Assembly: GCA_949286165.1 (NCBI GenBank)
Contig: CASDZK010000016.1
Span: 62,001 to 126,000, forward strand
Length of the DNA: 64,000 nt
Reading direction: 5' to 3'
Origin: an uncultured Alistipes sp.
GTDB taxonomy: Bacteria > Bacteroidota > Bacteroidia > Bacteroidales > Rikenellaceae
The position numbers and the translations under genes were made by a program. Every line of letters begins with the position of its first letter. Position 1 is the first letter of the stretch. The notes beneath the pieces were generated by a model. That model searched no databases and was not told the DNA's origin. It saw only the letters and a program-made list of their open reading frames with translations. Of the stretch, positions 38,433 through 47,833 are shown in pieces.

Positions 38433-39626
38433 TTAAAATAAGAAATCGTTGTAAGGATACCTCTTTTTATGTATTTCGCGAACTGCGGCATACAATCGTT
38501 TTTTGAATGGTAAAATATTCTGTTTTTCCCGGGCAGAAATGAAAATGGCTTCTCCGTTCATTTTGGCCATCCATGTGTTCATCAGCTCTTCCAATGTTCG
38601 ATTGGCTTCCGTAGCCGGAGTTAAATCGTCTGCCGCTTTTTCGATGAAAGTATAAGCATCTATTTTGTTGAATACGAGTAAGATGGGTTTGTCGGCGGCA
38701 CCGATTTCTTTTAACGTGGCCTGTACCACTTCAATCTGTTCTTCGAAATTGGGATGAGAAACGTCTATGACATGTAATAACAAATCGCTTTCGCGTACTT
38801 CGTCGAGGGTCGATTTGAATGATTCTACCAACTGGTGCGGAAGTTTACGGATGAATCCTACCGTATCGCTTAACAAGAAAGGTATGTTTTCCAACACTAC
38901 TTTGCGGACAGTGGTATCGATGGTGGCGAAAAGTTCGTTTTTAGCATATACGTCCGATTTGGATAACAAATTCATCAAAGTGGATTTTCCCGCATTCGTG
39001 TAACCGACTAAAGCTACACGGACCATTTGTCCCCGATTGGACCGTTGGGTAATCATTTGGCGGTCTATTTTCTTTAATTGGGTTTTCAGGTCTTGTATTT
39101 TATCGCGAATGATCCGGCGGTCCGTTTCTATTTCCCGTTCTCCGGGGCCGCGCATGCCTATTCCTCCCCTTTGCCGTTCCAAGTGTGTCCACATGCCGGT
39201 CAGTCGCGGCAGCAGGTACTGGTATTGGGCTAATTCCACCTGTGTTTTGGCGTAGGCTGTTGTGGCTCGTTTGGCGAATATGTCCAGAATCAGATTGGTT
39301 CGGTCGAGTACTTTTGCCTGGAGAGTTTGTTCGATATTTCTGATTTGCGATGCGGAGAGTTCGTCGTCGAAGATGACACACCTTATTTCGTGTTCCGCCA
39401 TATAGGTTTTGACTTCCTGGAGTTTTCCCGGGCCTAAATAGGTTTTGGTGTGCGGTTGCGGCATTTTTTGGACGAATCGTTCTTGGGTAAAGGCTCCTGC
39501 CGTGTGGGCCAGAAATTCCAATTCATCCAGATATTCGGTTACCTGTTGTTCCGTTTCTCCGTCTTTTTGAACGGAAACCAATATGATTTTTTCGGTCGTT
39601 ACTTCTGTCAGTTTCCCTTTTTCCAT
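38433..39626 (-). CDS. hflX: GTPase HflX
   Basis: HflX binds the 50S ribosome and can split stalled or heat-damaged ribosomes. The 397-residue protein has the N-terminal GTP-binding-like domain (TKTYLGPGKLQEVKTYM, DDELSASQIRNIEQ), the long coiled-coil linker with RGGIGMRGPGEREIETDRR and the G domain: VALVGYTNAGKSTLMN (G1), DTVGFIRKLPHQL (G3) and FNKID (G4). It starts a minus-strand transcript with dCMP deaminase and the barrel gene. Confidence 0.96.
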   Translation of the reverse strand: MEKGKLTEVTTEKIILVSVQKDGETEQQVTEYLDELEFLAHTAGAFTQERFVQKMPQPHTKTYLGPGKLQEVKTYMAEHEIRCVIFDDELSASQIRNIEQTLQAKVLDRTNLILDIFAKRATTAYAKTQVELAQYQYLLPRLTGMWTHLERQRGGIGMRGPGEREIETDRRIIRDKIQDLKTQLKKIDRQMITQRSNRGQMVRVALVGYTNAGKSTLMNLLSKSDVYAKNELFATIDTTVRKVVLENIPFLLSDTVGFIRKLPHQLVESFKSTLDEVRESDLLLHVIDVSHPNFEEQIEVVQATLKEIGAADKPILLVFNKIDAYTFIEKAADDLTPATEANRTLEELMNTWMAKMNGEAIFISAREKQNILPFKKRLYAAVREIHKKRYPYNDFLF

Positions 39627-39643
39627 GTTTTTGCATACAGATA

Positions 39644-39689
39644 AAAACCCTCTGTTTATTCTATGGAAGAATAAAAACAGAGGGTTTTA
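39644..39689 (-). terminator. Terminator after the tonB-family gene
   Basis: On the minus strand AAAACCCTCTGTTT and its match AACAGAGGGTTTT form a long stem with extra pairs in the middle, ending in T-rich sequence. It separates tonB from hflX. Confidence 0.85.
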
Positions 39690-39724
39690 TCAGTCGTTAA
39701 TGTATATTTGCCGTAATGTATGTG

Positions 39725-40417
39725 TTATATCAACTGGAAGTTGATGTTGATAATGACATATACCGGAACGGCTCTGCCTCGTTGTTCTCCCGGTTCCCAT
39801 TTCGGAGCCTTTTTCATAACTTCGATTGTTCTGTCTGTCAATGATTTATCGGGCGAAGCCAATTCTTTGTATTCGGTAATGCTTCCGTCTTTACCTACGG
39901 TAAGCCGAATGACCACTCTACCGCTGATGCCGTTTTCCGCAGCTTCTCTCGGGTATTCTCCGATATTCTTTTGTACCCAGTCGCGGAAGGCTTCAGCTCC
40001 CTTACCTTGGAAAGTCGGCATTTTTTCTACTTTCATCAGCGGTTCTTCCTCTTCCACGACTTCTTCAGTAGTTTCAATTTCCGCCAATTCTATGATTTCC
40101 ATATCTTCTCCCCCTTCAGTGTCGAAAGCGGACATATCCGTCTTCACATCGATTTTATCGTCCACGATGTCGATGATGTCGGTCACTACGGGAACCGTTA
40201 CTTTGGGTTGTTCGATTTTGGGCGGTTCCTGCACGGTCTGGGGGATTTCTTCCACTTCAATGATTTCTGCTTCTTGCTCCATTTGCTGTACGACCATTTC
40301 CGGTTTGCTCCATGAGAACATACCGATCATAATCAGTATAGACAAAACCAACCCGATTTGAAAAAAGAGACCCTTTTTGTTTTCCAGGTCGGCTTTGGGC
40401 GATTTCTTTACTTCCAT
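39725..40417 (-). CDS. tonB: TonB-family energy transducer
   Basis: The 230-residue protein has one N-terminal membrane helix (FFQIGLVLSILIMIGMFSW, about 18-36). An acidic, proline-containing periplasmic linker (EVEEIPQTVQEPPKIEQPKV) follows, and then a TonB C-terminal domain from about residue 135: FRDWVQKNIGEYPREAAENG, ISGRVVIRLTVGKDGSI, and the last strand VPVYVIININFQLI. TonB carries energy from ExbBD to outer-membrane receptors such as SusC-like proteins. It is monocistronic. Confidence 0.93.
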   Translation of the reverse strand: MEVKKSPKADLENKKGLFFQIGLVLSILIMIGMFSWSKPEMVVQQMEQEAEIIEVEEIPQTVQEPPKIEQPKVTVPVVTDIIDIVDDKIDVKTDMSAFDTEGGEDMEIIELAEIETTEEVVEEEEPLMKVEKMPTFQGKGAEAFRDWVQKNIGEYPREAAENGISGRVVIRLTVGKDGSITEYKELASPDKSLTDRTIEVMKKAPKWEPGEQRGRAVPVYVIININFQLI

Positions 40418-40632
40418 TGTTAGTTTTATTTTAAACGTTATTATTCGACTATCGGTGGATTATCTGCCAATCCATAATTTTTTACAAAAGTGATAAAAAT
40501 AATCGAAACAAAAAAGAGGTTGAAATAAAAATCCCTAAAAAAATGATTCAGGCAGGTTCGGGACCTTTTTTTACCCTGGCAAAAATTGTACTGAAAATCG
40601 AATAATCTATGTGTCAAGTCATTGATTTATAA

Positions 40633-41601
40633 TTATTTATTGTTTTGTCTCTGAAATCGGGCAAAAACGCCCAAGGGTAGGTTTTTTTTGAACCGGTCTA
40701 TGACGAACAATTCTCCGAATTCAATATTCTCTATACGGAAGATCTGATGCAACAGTTCTTTAGCCAAAAGGGCTGAAAGTCCCATGGAGTATAAGTTCAG
40801 TACCAGAAATCCGTCGTCACTTAACAGTTTGTCCAGGTCTTTCAACAAGGGGTAGATGTCCTGTTCCAAAATCCATTTCTCCCCTTCGCTGCCTCGTCCG
40901 TAAGCCGGGGGATCCAGCAGTATGCCGTCGTATTTTCGTCCGCGTTTTATTTCCCTTTTTACGAATTTCCGGGCGTCTTCAGCGATCCAGCGGATATTGT
41001 CGCAACCGCTGAGTGCCATGTTTTCCCGGCTCCAGGCGATTACTTGGCGCACCGAATCCACGTGAGTGACTTTGGCTCCGGCTTGTCTGGCGGCCAGTGA
41101 GGCGCCTCCCGTATAGGCGAACAGGTTCAGCACTTCGGGAGGGTTCGGATAGGTCCGGATCGTATCGGCGATATAGTTCCAGTTGGCCGCCTGTTCCGGA
41201 AAAAGGCCGACGTGTTTAAAAGCGGTCAGGCCCAACCGCATGGTTAGGGACAGACAGTTGTAACGGTAATGTACGGTCCATTGCGCCGGCATGTGTTTTT
41301 TCTTTTGCCAAACGCCGCGTTCTTCGTTTTTCCCGTCTTTCCGGAAATAAGCGTCCGCCGTTTTTTCCCACTCCTCCTGGGTAAGGTGCTTTTTCCACAG
41401 GGCTTGGGGTTCGGGACGGGCTATTACGTAATCGCCGAACCTTTCCAATTTTTCGAAATCGCCGCAATCGATCAGTTCGTAGTCGGTCCACGCATTGGGC
41501 GTGATAAAGGTCGGGTGGATGAGTTGCACGTTTCTCCGATCGTGCAGTTCGTAATGGCTCCACGCGTCGGGTGCGATAAAAGTTGGGTCGCTTATTTGCA
41601 T
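40633..41601 (-). CDS. Class I SAM-dependent rRNA methyltransferase (RlmI/RlmK-like)
   Basis: The 322-residue protein has the SAM-binding segment EVLNLFAYTGGASLAARQAG, DSVRQVIAWSRENMALSG and the catalytic DPPAYGRG, as in the methyltransferase domain of RlmI and RlmK, which modify 23S rRNA. No PUA domain is present. The N-terminus is odd: residues 5-24 and 29-48 are two copies of PTFIxPxAWxxYEL, spaced by 24 codons. Homologues I recall have only one copy, so this is probably a recent in-frame duplication. It overlaps the U32 peptidase gene by 10 bases. Confidence 0.86.
   Translation of the reverse strand: MQISDPTFIAPDAWSHYELHDRRNVQLIHPTFITPNAWTDYELIDCGDFEKLERFGDYVIARPEPQALWKKHLTQEEWEKTADAYFRKDGKNEERGVWQKKKHMPAQWTVHYRYNCLSLTMRLGLTAFKHVGLFPEQAANWNYIADTIRTYPNPPEVLNLFAYTGGASLAARQAGAKVTHVDSVRQVIAWSRENMALSGCDNIRWIAEDARKFVKREIKRGRKYDGILLDPPAYGRGSEGEKWILEQDIYPLLKDLDKLLSDDGFLVLNLYSMGLSALLAKELLHQIFRIENIEFGELFVIDRFKKNLPLGVFARFQRQNNK
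41473..41595 (-). repeat. Tandem 72-base duplication at the start of the methyltransferase gene
   Basis: Two copies begin at 41473 and 41545 with CAGTTCGTA and share CCACGC and the GATAAA core. About 37 of the first 51 positions agree. The copies encode PTFIAPDAWSHYEL and PTFITPNAWTDYEL. Confidence 0.75.
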
Positions 41602-43415
41602 GTTTTTTCTCGGTATAATAGTATCATTTCACATCGGTCGCAGTCGAACTGCAATTCGAAAGTGTTCCGGTTGTTTTCCAAATACAGCTTTTCGGGACCT
41701 TTCCCTTGTTTCAGGCAAATGCCCAGTTCGTTTCGCAGGCAGTATTTGGAGCGCATGGCTTCGATACCGTCGAACGATTCTTTCAGTTCTACCCCTGTTT
41801 CTATGTCGGAATACCCGCAATTTTCGTAAAACCGCTTCGCCAGCCGGTTGGTAATGTTGGCTTTGTAGGTCAGCGGAACCGTCGCTTCGATTTGCGGGGT
41901 TTTCATCTTTTCCGTCCGAACGGCTCTGACATAACCGGCTCGCAGCCGTTGTTCGGCTGTGTCTAAAAATTTTCGGCGGAAGCCGTTCCATATCGAAACG
42001 GGAAGAAACGGCACTTCTCCGAAAACGGTAATTTCCGGAATGCGGAAAAAGGTGTCGCCGCTTTTCCGAAATTGCTCTTCGGCGGTTTTTCTCGCTTTTT
42101 CCGGGTCCTTCGCTTTTTCGAAAGGACCGTTGAAAAAGAGCTTGGTCTTGCCGCCGTCGTCTGAATATCCCACGATCGTCAAGCCTTCCGGACTGAAATG
42201 CAGTTCGATACGTAAATCGAGTACCCGGCGACAAACGCTGTGCGCCAGACGGTCTGAAAATCGTTTGTCGAAATTTCGGAATATGACGGTTCCCGGTCGC
42301 AGGCCGGCCATGTCGCGCGGATAAATGCGGTTGCCTTCCGTCCGGTTGATTTGGGTGCCGGTCAATGCTCCCCGTTCGTCGAGGAAACAGATGCCGTCGC
42401 CGTTGGTTATCGTATGCTCGCTTCGTATCGTGAAATGGCGGTCGGATACTTTTATTACGGAACCGAGGACCGGCCCGGTAGCTTTTGCCGTGTCGAAGCA
42501 GGCGACTTTCCGTTTTTTCCCGTCGAAAAAGTAAGGGGTAAGGCTTCGGTTGAAACTGTTTTCCGGTAACGGCATGAAATCCCGGACGATCCGTCCGGCG
42601 GCCGTCCGTGCGATCTCTTTTTTCGAATCGGCCAGTTCGGTCAATAGCCGGTCGTAATGCGAAACGATATTCTTCAGATAGTTCAGGTCTTTCAGCCTTC
42701 CTTCTATTTTCAGTGAGGTAACGCCTGCCTGTATCAGTTCGTGCAGGTGGGCGTCGAGGGAAAGGTCCTTTACCGACATCAGGTGTTTGTTCCGTATCAA
42801 CAGGTTTCCCTGTCCGTCGTACAAGTTATAGGAGGAACGGCAGGGTTGGGCGCATACGCCCCGGTTTCCGCTTCGTCCCGCTACGATGTGGCTCAGGTAA
42901 CATTGTCCACTGTACGATACGCAAATGGCTCCGTGGACGAAACATTCCAATTCTACATCGACGGCTTGCCGGATATCCCGGATTTGCCGGAGGGAGAGGG
43001 CGCGTTCCAGAATGACCCGCCGGAAACCGGCATCCTGCAAGAATTTTACCCGTTCCGGAGTCAGATTGGCCGTTTGTGTGGATGCGTGCAGGACGATCGG
43101 CGGAAGTTTCATGCGGCAAAAGGCCATGTCCTGTACGATCAGGGCGTCGGCTCCCGTTTCCCACACTTCCCAGGCCAACCGTTCGGCCTCCGCCAGCTCG
43201 TCGTCGAACAGCAAGGTGTTCAGCGTGACATAGACTTTAGCATCGAACCGGTGGGCATAGTCGGCCAACGAGGCGATCTCTTCCGCGGTGTTCCCCGCCG
43301 CATGGCGGGCGCCGAATTTGGAGGCGCCGATATATACGGCGTCGGCACCGCAGTCGATGGCCGCTTTCCCGTATTCGCTGTTTTTGGCGGGAGCCAGCAG
43401 TTCGATTCTGTTCAT
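41592..43415 (-). CDS. rlhA: U32 family peptidase / RlhA-like protein
   Basis: The 607-residue protein opens with IELLAPAKNSEYGKAAIDCG and GADAVYIGASKFGARHAAGN, a TIM-barrel start typical of U32. The cysteine motif CFVHGAICVSYSGQCYLSH with GNRGVCAQPCR fits the four-cysteine cluster site seen in U32 RNA-hydroxylation proteins. RlhA in E. coli is needed to hydroxylate C2501 of 23S rRNA. The pairing here with an rRNA methyltransferase, with a 10-base overlap, supports an RNA role rather than collagenase activity, though the family assignment is not proven. rdgB lies 6 bases upstream. Confidence 0.85.
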   Translation of the reverse strand: MNRIELLAPAKNSEYGKAAIDCGADAVYIGASKFGARHAAGNTAEEIASLADYAHRFDAKVYVTLNTLLFDDELAEAERLAWEVWETGADALIVQDMAFCRMKLPPIVLHASTQTANLTPERVKFLQDAGFRRVILERALSLRQIRDIRQAVDVELECFVHGAICVSYSGQCYLSHIVAGRSGNRGVCAQPCRSSYNLYDGQGNLLIRNKHLMSVKDLSLDAHLHELIQAGVTSLKIEGRLKDLNYLKNIVSHYDRLLTELADSKKEIARTAAGRIVRDFMPLPENSFNRSLTPYFFDGKKRKVACFDTAKATGPVLGSVIKVSDRHFTIRSEHTITNGDGICFLDERGALTGTQINRTEGNRIYPRDMAGLRPGTVIFRNFDKRFSDRLAHSVCRRVLDLRIELHFSPEGLTIVGYSDDGGKTKLFFNGPFEKAKDPEKARKTAEEQFRKSGDTFFRIPEITVFGEVPFLPVSIWNGFRRKFLDTAEQRLRAGYVRAVRTEKMKTPQIEATVPLTYKANITNRLAKRFYENCGYSDIETGVELKESFDGIEAMRSKYCLRNELGICLKQGKGPEKLYLENNRNTFELQFDCDRCEMILLYREKTCK

Positions 43416-43421
43416 GTCCCG

Positions 43422-44003
43422 TTACAGGGTTTTGAGAAAATTTACCAGTTGGACTACGGCTTTTCCCCGGTGGGATATGCGGTTTTTCTCTTCCAGGCTC
43501 ATTTCGGCGAAGGTAATATCGTATCCGTCCGGACGGAATACGGGGTCATAACCGAATCCTTCGGTTCCGTGCCGTTCCGTCGTGATGACGCCGTTCACAA
43601 CGCCTTCGAACAGATGCTCTTTTCCGTCCACGATCAGGGAGATGACCGTTTTGAACCGGGCTTTCCGGTTTTCTGTTCCGGCCATGTTTTTAAGCAGCAG
43701 ATCGATATTGTCGTCGGAATTTTTTTGTTCTCCCGCATAACGGGCCGAATATACGCCGGGAGCCCCGTTCAGGGCCTCCACTTCCAGTCCCGTATCGTCG
43801 GCGAAACAATCGATGCCGACTCTGTCGAAAATGTAGTGCGATTTTTGGGAGGCATTGCCGGCGATAGTGTCCTGGTCTTCGGGAATGTCTTCCGTTATGC
43901 CGCAGGCCGCGGGCGTGGTCAAATCGTACCGGTCGCCGATGATGCTGTCGATTTCTTTGAGTTTGTTCCGGTTGTTCGTCGCGAATATCAGTTGTTTTTT
44001 CAT
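43422..44003 (-). CDS. rdgB: Non-canonical purine NTP pyrophosphatase (RdgB/HAM1)
   Basis: The enzyme removes ITP, dITP and XTP from the nucleotide pool. The 193-residue protein has the start LIFATNNRNKLKEIDSIIG, the metal-binding FADDTGLEVEALNGAPGVYSA cut to its family core, ARYAGEQKNSDDN and the terminal FGYDPVFRPDGYDITFAEMS region followed by NRISHRGKAV. It overlaps the uvrC stop by 4 bases upstream and sits 6 bases before U32, so uvrC, rdgB, U32 and the methyltransferase form one transcript. Confidence 0.95.
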   Translation of the reverse strand: MKKQLIFATNNRNKLKEIDSIIGDRYDLTTPAACGITEDIPEDQDTIAGNASQKSHYIFDRVGIDCFADDTGLEVEALNGAPGVYSARYAGEQKNSDDNIDLLLKNMAGTENRKARFKTVISLIVDGKEHLFEGVVNGVITTERHGTEGFGYDPVFRPDGYDITFAEMSLEEKNRISHRGKAVVQLVNFLKTL

Positions 44004-45847
44004 GAGTTATGGTTTGATGTGGTGTTGTCGGTTTCGGTACGGAAATAGGTTTGGACGGCTTCCGCTCTTTTTCTTCCGATCACTTCGGCCAGTTCGTCGG
44101 CGGAAGCTTTTTTTATGCCGGATACGGTACGGAAGGTCCGCAACAGTTTTTCGATCGATTTTTTCCCTAACGAGGGAATGCATTCCAGTTCGGAAATGAT
44201 GAATCCCCGGGAACGTTGTTGCCTGTGGAACGTGATGCCGAACCGGTGCGCTTCGTCCCGGATATGCATCAGGACTTTCAGGGTTTCGGAACTTTTGTCG
44301 AGATAGAGCGGGGTAGGGTCCCCCGGATAGAATACCTCTTCGAGCCGTTTGGCCAGCCCGATGATCGGAATTTTATGCTGCAATCCCAATTCCGTAAGCG
44401 TTTCGTAAGCGGAGCTCAGTTGCCCTTTCCCGCCGTCCACGACGATCAGGTCCGGCAACGGGGCGTTTTCCGCCAGCATCCGGCTGTAACGCCGGTGCAA
44501 GGTTTCCCGCATGGAGGCGAAATCGTCGATGCCTTCCACGGTTTTGATGTTGAAATGCCGGTAATCTTTTTTATAAGGTCTTCCGTCCCGGAAAACAACG
44601 CAGGAAGAGACCGGGAAATTCCCTTGTATGTTCGAGTTGTCGAAACATTCTATATGACGGGGTTGCCTGTCCAGTTCCAAATCTTTCCGCATCTGTTCCA
44701 TAATGCGGTCGGTATGCCGTTCCGGATCGGTTTTTTCGATCTGTTTCAACTTTTCGATCCGGGCGAGTTTGCAGTTTTTTTCCGATAACTCCAACAGTTT
44801 CAGTTTGTCTCCGCGGACCGGAACCGAAAATTTGGTATTGACGAAACCTTCGGTTTCCGGCAGAAACGGCACTAACACTTCCCGGGCCAGCCGGTGCGAC
44901 AAAGTATCGCATATTTGCATGATGGCGAAGGTCAGTACGGCGGCGGGCGACTCGTCCATCCGCAATCGCATTTCTATGGTATAGGAATTGACGATGGCTC
45001 CTTTGGCCGTATGCATGAAATTGCAATAAGCGGTATTGTCGTCCATAATCAGGGAGAAAACGTCGAGGTCGCCGTAAAGCGGGGAGATGATGACCGATTT
45101 GCTCTTGTAGTTTTGCAGCATGTCCAACCGTTGCTTATAGCGCGCCGCTTCTTCGAAATTCAGTACCTTCGCCGCTTCCTGCATTTTTTCGGTCAGAAAT
45201 TCTTCCGCCTCTTTCAGGTTGCCCCGCAATACCGACGCGGCCTGCCGTACCGCCTCGCGGTATTCGCTGCGGCTTTGCCGGCCCGTGCAGGGGGCTTTGC
45301 AGTTGCCTATGTAGAATTCGAGGCAATGCGAAAACTTGCCTTGCCGTATCCGTTCTTCCGTCAGTTTATGCCGGCAGGTCCGCAGAAAATAGAGCTTTTG
45401 AACCAGATCCAGCACGTTTTTTTGCATGGCGACCGAACTGTACGGGCCGAAATATTGCGACCCGTCGCGGAATATTTTGCGGGTTTGGATGGCTCTGGGA
45501 AATTCTTCGGACGTAACGGCTATCCACGGATACGTTTTGTCGTCTTTCAGCAGGATGTTGTATTTGGGCTGAAGGGATTTGATCATGTTGTTCTCCAGCA
45601 GCAGCGCGTCGGCCTCCGTAGGTACGACGGTATGGGTTATGTCGGCGATGTTGCGGACTAACGCCCGGACTTTGTTGCTGTGGTTGGAGCTGGCTACGAA
45701 GTAGGAAGAAACTCTTTTTTTCAAGCTTTTGGCTTTGCCCACGTAGATAACGGTCCCTTTCTCGTCCAAGAAACGGTAAACCCCCGGCTCGTCCGGTAGC
45801 AAGGCTACTTTCCCTTTCAGGAATGCTTCTCGATCTTCTTTGGTCAA
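44000..45847 (-). CDS. uvrC: Excinuclease ABC subunit C
   Basis: UvrC makes both cuts in nucleotide excision repair. The 615-residue protein has the GIY-YIG nuclease (GVYRFLDEKGTVIYVGKAKS) at the N-terminus, a UVR motif near residue 205-240, an RNase H-like endonuclease with ECFDNSNIQGNFPVSS and VDGGKGQLSSA, and two helix-hairpin-helix units at the C-terminus (LECIPSLGKKSIEKLLRTF). It lies 24 bases after the M23 peptidase gene. Confidence 0.96.
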   Translation of the reverse strand: MTKEDREAFLKGKVALLPDEPGVYRFLDEKGTVIYVGKAKSLKKRVSSYFVASSNHSNKVRALVRNIADITHTVVPTEADALLLENNMIKSLQPKYNILLKDDKTYPWIAVTSEEFPRAIQTRKIFRDGSQYFGPYSSVAMQKNVLDLVQKLYFLRTCRHKLTEERIRQGKFSHCLEFYIGNCKAPCTGRQSRSEYREAVRQAASVLRGNLKEAEEFLTEKMQEAAKVLNFEEAARYKQRLDMLQNYKSKSVIISPLYGDLDVFSLIMDDNTAYCNFMHTAKGAIVNSYTIEMRLRMDESPAAVLTFAIMQICDTLSHRLAREVLVPFLPETEGFVNTKFSVPVRGDKLKLLELSEKNCKLARIEKLKQIEKTDPERHTDRIMEQMRKDLELDRQPRHIECFDNSNIQGNFPVSSCVVFRDGRPYKKDYRHFNIKTVEGIDDFASMRETLHRRYSRMLAENAPLPDLIVVDGGKGQLSSAYETLTELGLQHKIPIIGLAKRLEEVFYPGDPTPLYLDKSSETLKVLMHIRDEAHRFGITFHRQQRSRGFIISELECIPSLGKKSIEKLLRTFRTVSGIKKASADELAEVIGRKRAEAVQTYFRTETDNTTSNHNS

Positions 45848-45871
45848 TGCTGCGATGTTTTGACAAGGATA

Positions 45872-46951
45872 CTATTTGATCCGGAGCCGTTCTCCCAGTT
45901 GCAGTACTTTTTTGGATGAAATTCCGTTCAGTCTGCAAATGGCGGCTACGGTCGTTTTGTATTTCAACGCAAGGGCGTACAACGTATCTCCTTTGACGAT
46001 TTTATGATAAACGGCATTGCCGTCGGTTGCTGTCGTACCGCCTTTGGGGGCGGGAATGCTACTTTTAACGGCCGATGCTTGCGCAGTGGCGGGAGTGTTG
46101 TTCGTTGCGGCGAGTTGCCGGTCTGAAGCCGTTCTCTCGTTGTTGGAAGCGAAAATGCTGTTTCCCTGTTTATAGACGTATAACGGCTTTTGTTGCAGTT
46201 TGCGATTGGTTACGTCGATCAGCAGGTTTGGGTTGAAAACCTGCCCCTGAACCCTGACCTCGAAATGAAGGTGTTCGGTAGTCGCCCGTCCCGTACGTCC
46301 GGCCAGTGCGATGATATCGCCGGCTTTGACGACCTGATTGACTTTGACCTTGTTCTTGCTGTTATGTCCGTAAACGGTTTCGAGCCCGTTGTAGTGTCTG
46401 ATAACCACTACATTGCCGTAGCCGCTGTAATATTTGGCCATGCGTACTACACCGTCGAAAGCGGCATAGATATTATCGCCGTAATTGGCTTTCAGATCTA
46501 CTCCGGTATGCATTCTGCGTCCTCGCATGCCGTAATTCGAAATCAGTTTTCCGTCACAAGGGTAATGAAATTCCGATTCCAGGGCCGATAAGTCGTAGAA
46601 TAAATATTCTTTTCCGCGGAAGGGATCGTAATCGGATATTTTGACGTGTTGCGTTTCCAGAGCGGAAAATTGTCCCGGATCGATAACTGTTTCCGTTTCC
46701 GTGTTTCGTTTCAATTGTTTGTAAGATTCCGATTTTTCCGCTTCTTCCGCCAGCTCTTTCCATGATTTTTGGGAAATATTGTCGTCCGTGCTGTCGCCTT
46801 GCAACTCGTCCGGAACGATTTTGGTTCCTTGTCGTGTATCTGTCGTATCTGAAATGGAAAGGGCCGGACTTTTGGTCGGCCGCTTGGCGCAGGATCCTAT
46901 GGCCAGGCATACGAATAGAGTGAGTATATAAGATAGGCTTTTATATTTCAT
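45872..46951 (-). CDS. Lipoprotein M23 peptidase with LysM domain
   Basis: The 359-residue protein starts with a lipoprotein signal (FVCLAIGSCAKRP; acylated cysteine near residue 20). A LytM/M23 domain follows at about 145-250, with zinc ligands in MHTGVDLKAN (histidine, aspartate) and EHLHFEVRV. One LysM domain ends the protein (KIVKGDTLYALALKYKTTVA). It probably cuts or remodels peptidoglycan at the envelope. I chose the ATG at 46951: the longer open frame adds 74 unrelated codons. A -7 box TATATTTG is at 46990-46997 on the minus strand. Confidence 0.92.
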   Translation of the reverse strand: MKYKSLSYILTLFVCLAIGSCAKRPTKSPALSISDTTDTRQGTKIVPDELQGDSTDDNISQKSWKELAEEAEKSESYKQLKRNTETETVIDPGQFSALETQHVKISDYDPFRGKEYLFYDLSALESEFHYPCDGKLISNYGMRGRRMHTGVDLKANYGDNIYAAFDGVVRMAKYYSGYGNVVVIRHYNGLETVYGHNSKNKVKVNQVVKAGDIIALAGRTGRATTEHLHFEVRVQGQVFNPNLLIDVTNRKLQQKPLYVYKQGNSIFASNNERTASDRQLAATNNTPATAQASAVKSSIPAPKGGTTATDGNAVYHKIVKGDTLYALALKYKTTVAAICRLNGISSKKVLQLGERLRIK

Positions 46952-46989
46952 GTACTGTTTTCTGGAATTTATTGCCGTGTAAGGTTTGG

Positions 46990-46997
46990 CAAATATA
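46990..46997 (-). promoter_or_regulatory. -7 box for the M23/LysM lipoprotein gene
   Basis: TATATTTG on the minus strand, 38 bases before the chosen ATG. No -33 TTG at standard spacing. Confidence 0.55.
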
Positions 46998-47216
46998 ATT
47001 TTTTTCGTTGATTTAAGGAAATGATCCGGGGAGAACGCCTTACCGCCCGTTTTCAAAGTAAAAAAAATTGCGAATTGGTCAATTCGGTGGTTTCCGGGGG
47101 TGCAGTACAAGAATTTGGTGTGGAGACGATGGTATGTTCGTTGGAATAATTGAAAATTATTGATATATTGCATCGGAATGCATACGTGTGGTTCGATGAA
47201 TTTTTAATTCCCTAAA

Positions 47217-47753
47217 ATGAAAAAAGAAAGGACGAAACGTTGTCGGATGATCGCTACTGCCGATAATGAGCCGGAGGCAGGGATTTCGATGAAAGAGGAT
47301 ATTCTTGAAGAAAATTTTTTGCTTTGGGAGAAGGAAATCGCCTCGGAAAGCGATCCGACGCGAAAAGCCTTGCTTTTGTTCGATTACGGGAAATTCAAGG
47401 CCGATCGTTATCAGATGTTTCTCGACGAGAGGGAAAGGGCGCTTTGCCTGCTCGACGGTATTGACAAAATGCAACAGGCCGTGATGAATTTGTGCGAAAT
47501 AGTCAATAAAGAACTTTTCCCTCCTTATGAAAATATCGATTACGATAGTCTGTGCAGTGCGATAATGGAGTATTTTGACGAAAAGGAAAGGGAACGCCGT
47601 CGGTATCCGGAATATGCATATATCGTCGCTCGAAATGTCGCGTTGAGACAGTTGGCCCGTACGCTTTCCCGGCAGAACTGGCAGGGGCTGTACCGGGATT
47701 TGGGCAAGTTCGCGGAGCTGGCGATCGATAGATTGAAAATATATTTAGGATAA
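47217..47753 (+). CDS. Hypothetical protein, mostly helical
   Basis: The 178-residue product has no signal peptide or membrane segment. It is rich in charged residues and helix formers: LEENFLLWEKEIASESDPTR, the segment FKADRYQMFLDERERALCLL, and YIVARNVALRQLARTLSRQN near the end. No zinc, nucleotide or DNA-binding motif is visible. I do not recognise a family. It stands alone, divergent from the M23 gene and followed by a terminator. A minus-strand frame at its start (47157-47474) is less convincing, because the plus frame is longer, ends just before a terminator, and has host-like codon use. Confidence 0.7.
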   Translation: MKKERTKRCRMIATADNEPEAGISMKEDILEENFLLWEKEIASESDPTRKALLLFDYGKFKADRYQMFLDERERALCLLDGIDKMQQAVMNLCEIVNKELFPPYENIDYDSLCSAIMEYFDEKERERRRYPEYAYIVARNVALRQLARTLSRQNWQGLYRDLGKFAELAIDRLKIYLG

Positions 47754-47788
47754 ACGGAAATGGGGAAACAAAGGGTATCGAGTAAAAA

Positions 47789-47833
47789 ATCGGGGAAAGT
47801 ACGATTCGTTTCAGAATGACTTTCCCCGGTTTT
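47789..47833 (+). terminator. Terminator after the hypothetical protein gene
   Basis: CGGGGAAAGT and ACTTTCCCCG form a stem with an 18-base loop, an A run before it and TTTT after it. The facing htpG may share it. Confidence 0.75.

Noticed and set aside
42741..44048. Plus-strand frame of 435 codons opposite the U32 and rdgB genes
   Set aside because: Antisense to two recognised genes; no signal or domain.
47157..47474. Minus-strand frame over the start of the hypothetical protein
   Set aside because: Shorter than the plus frame, includes the intergenic region, and has no promoter or terminator.
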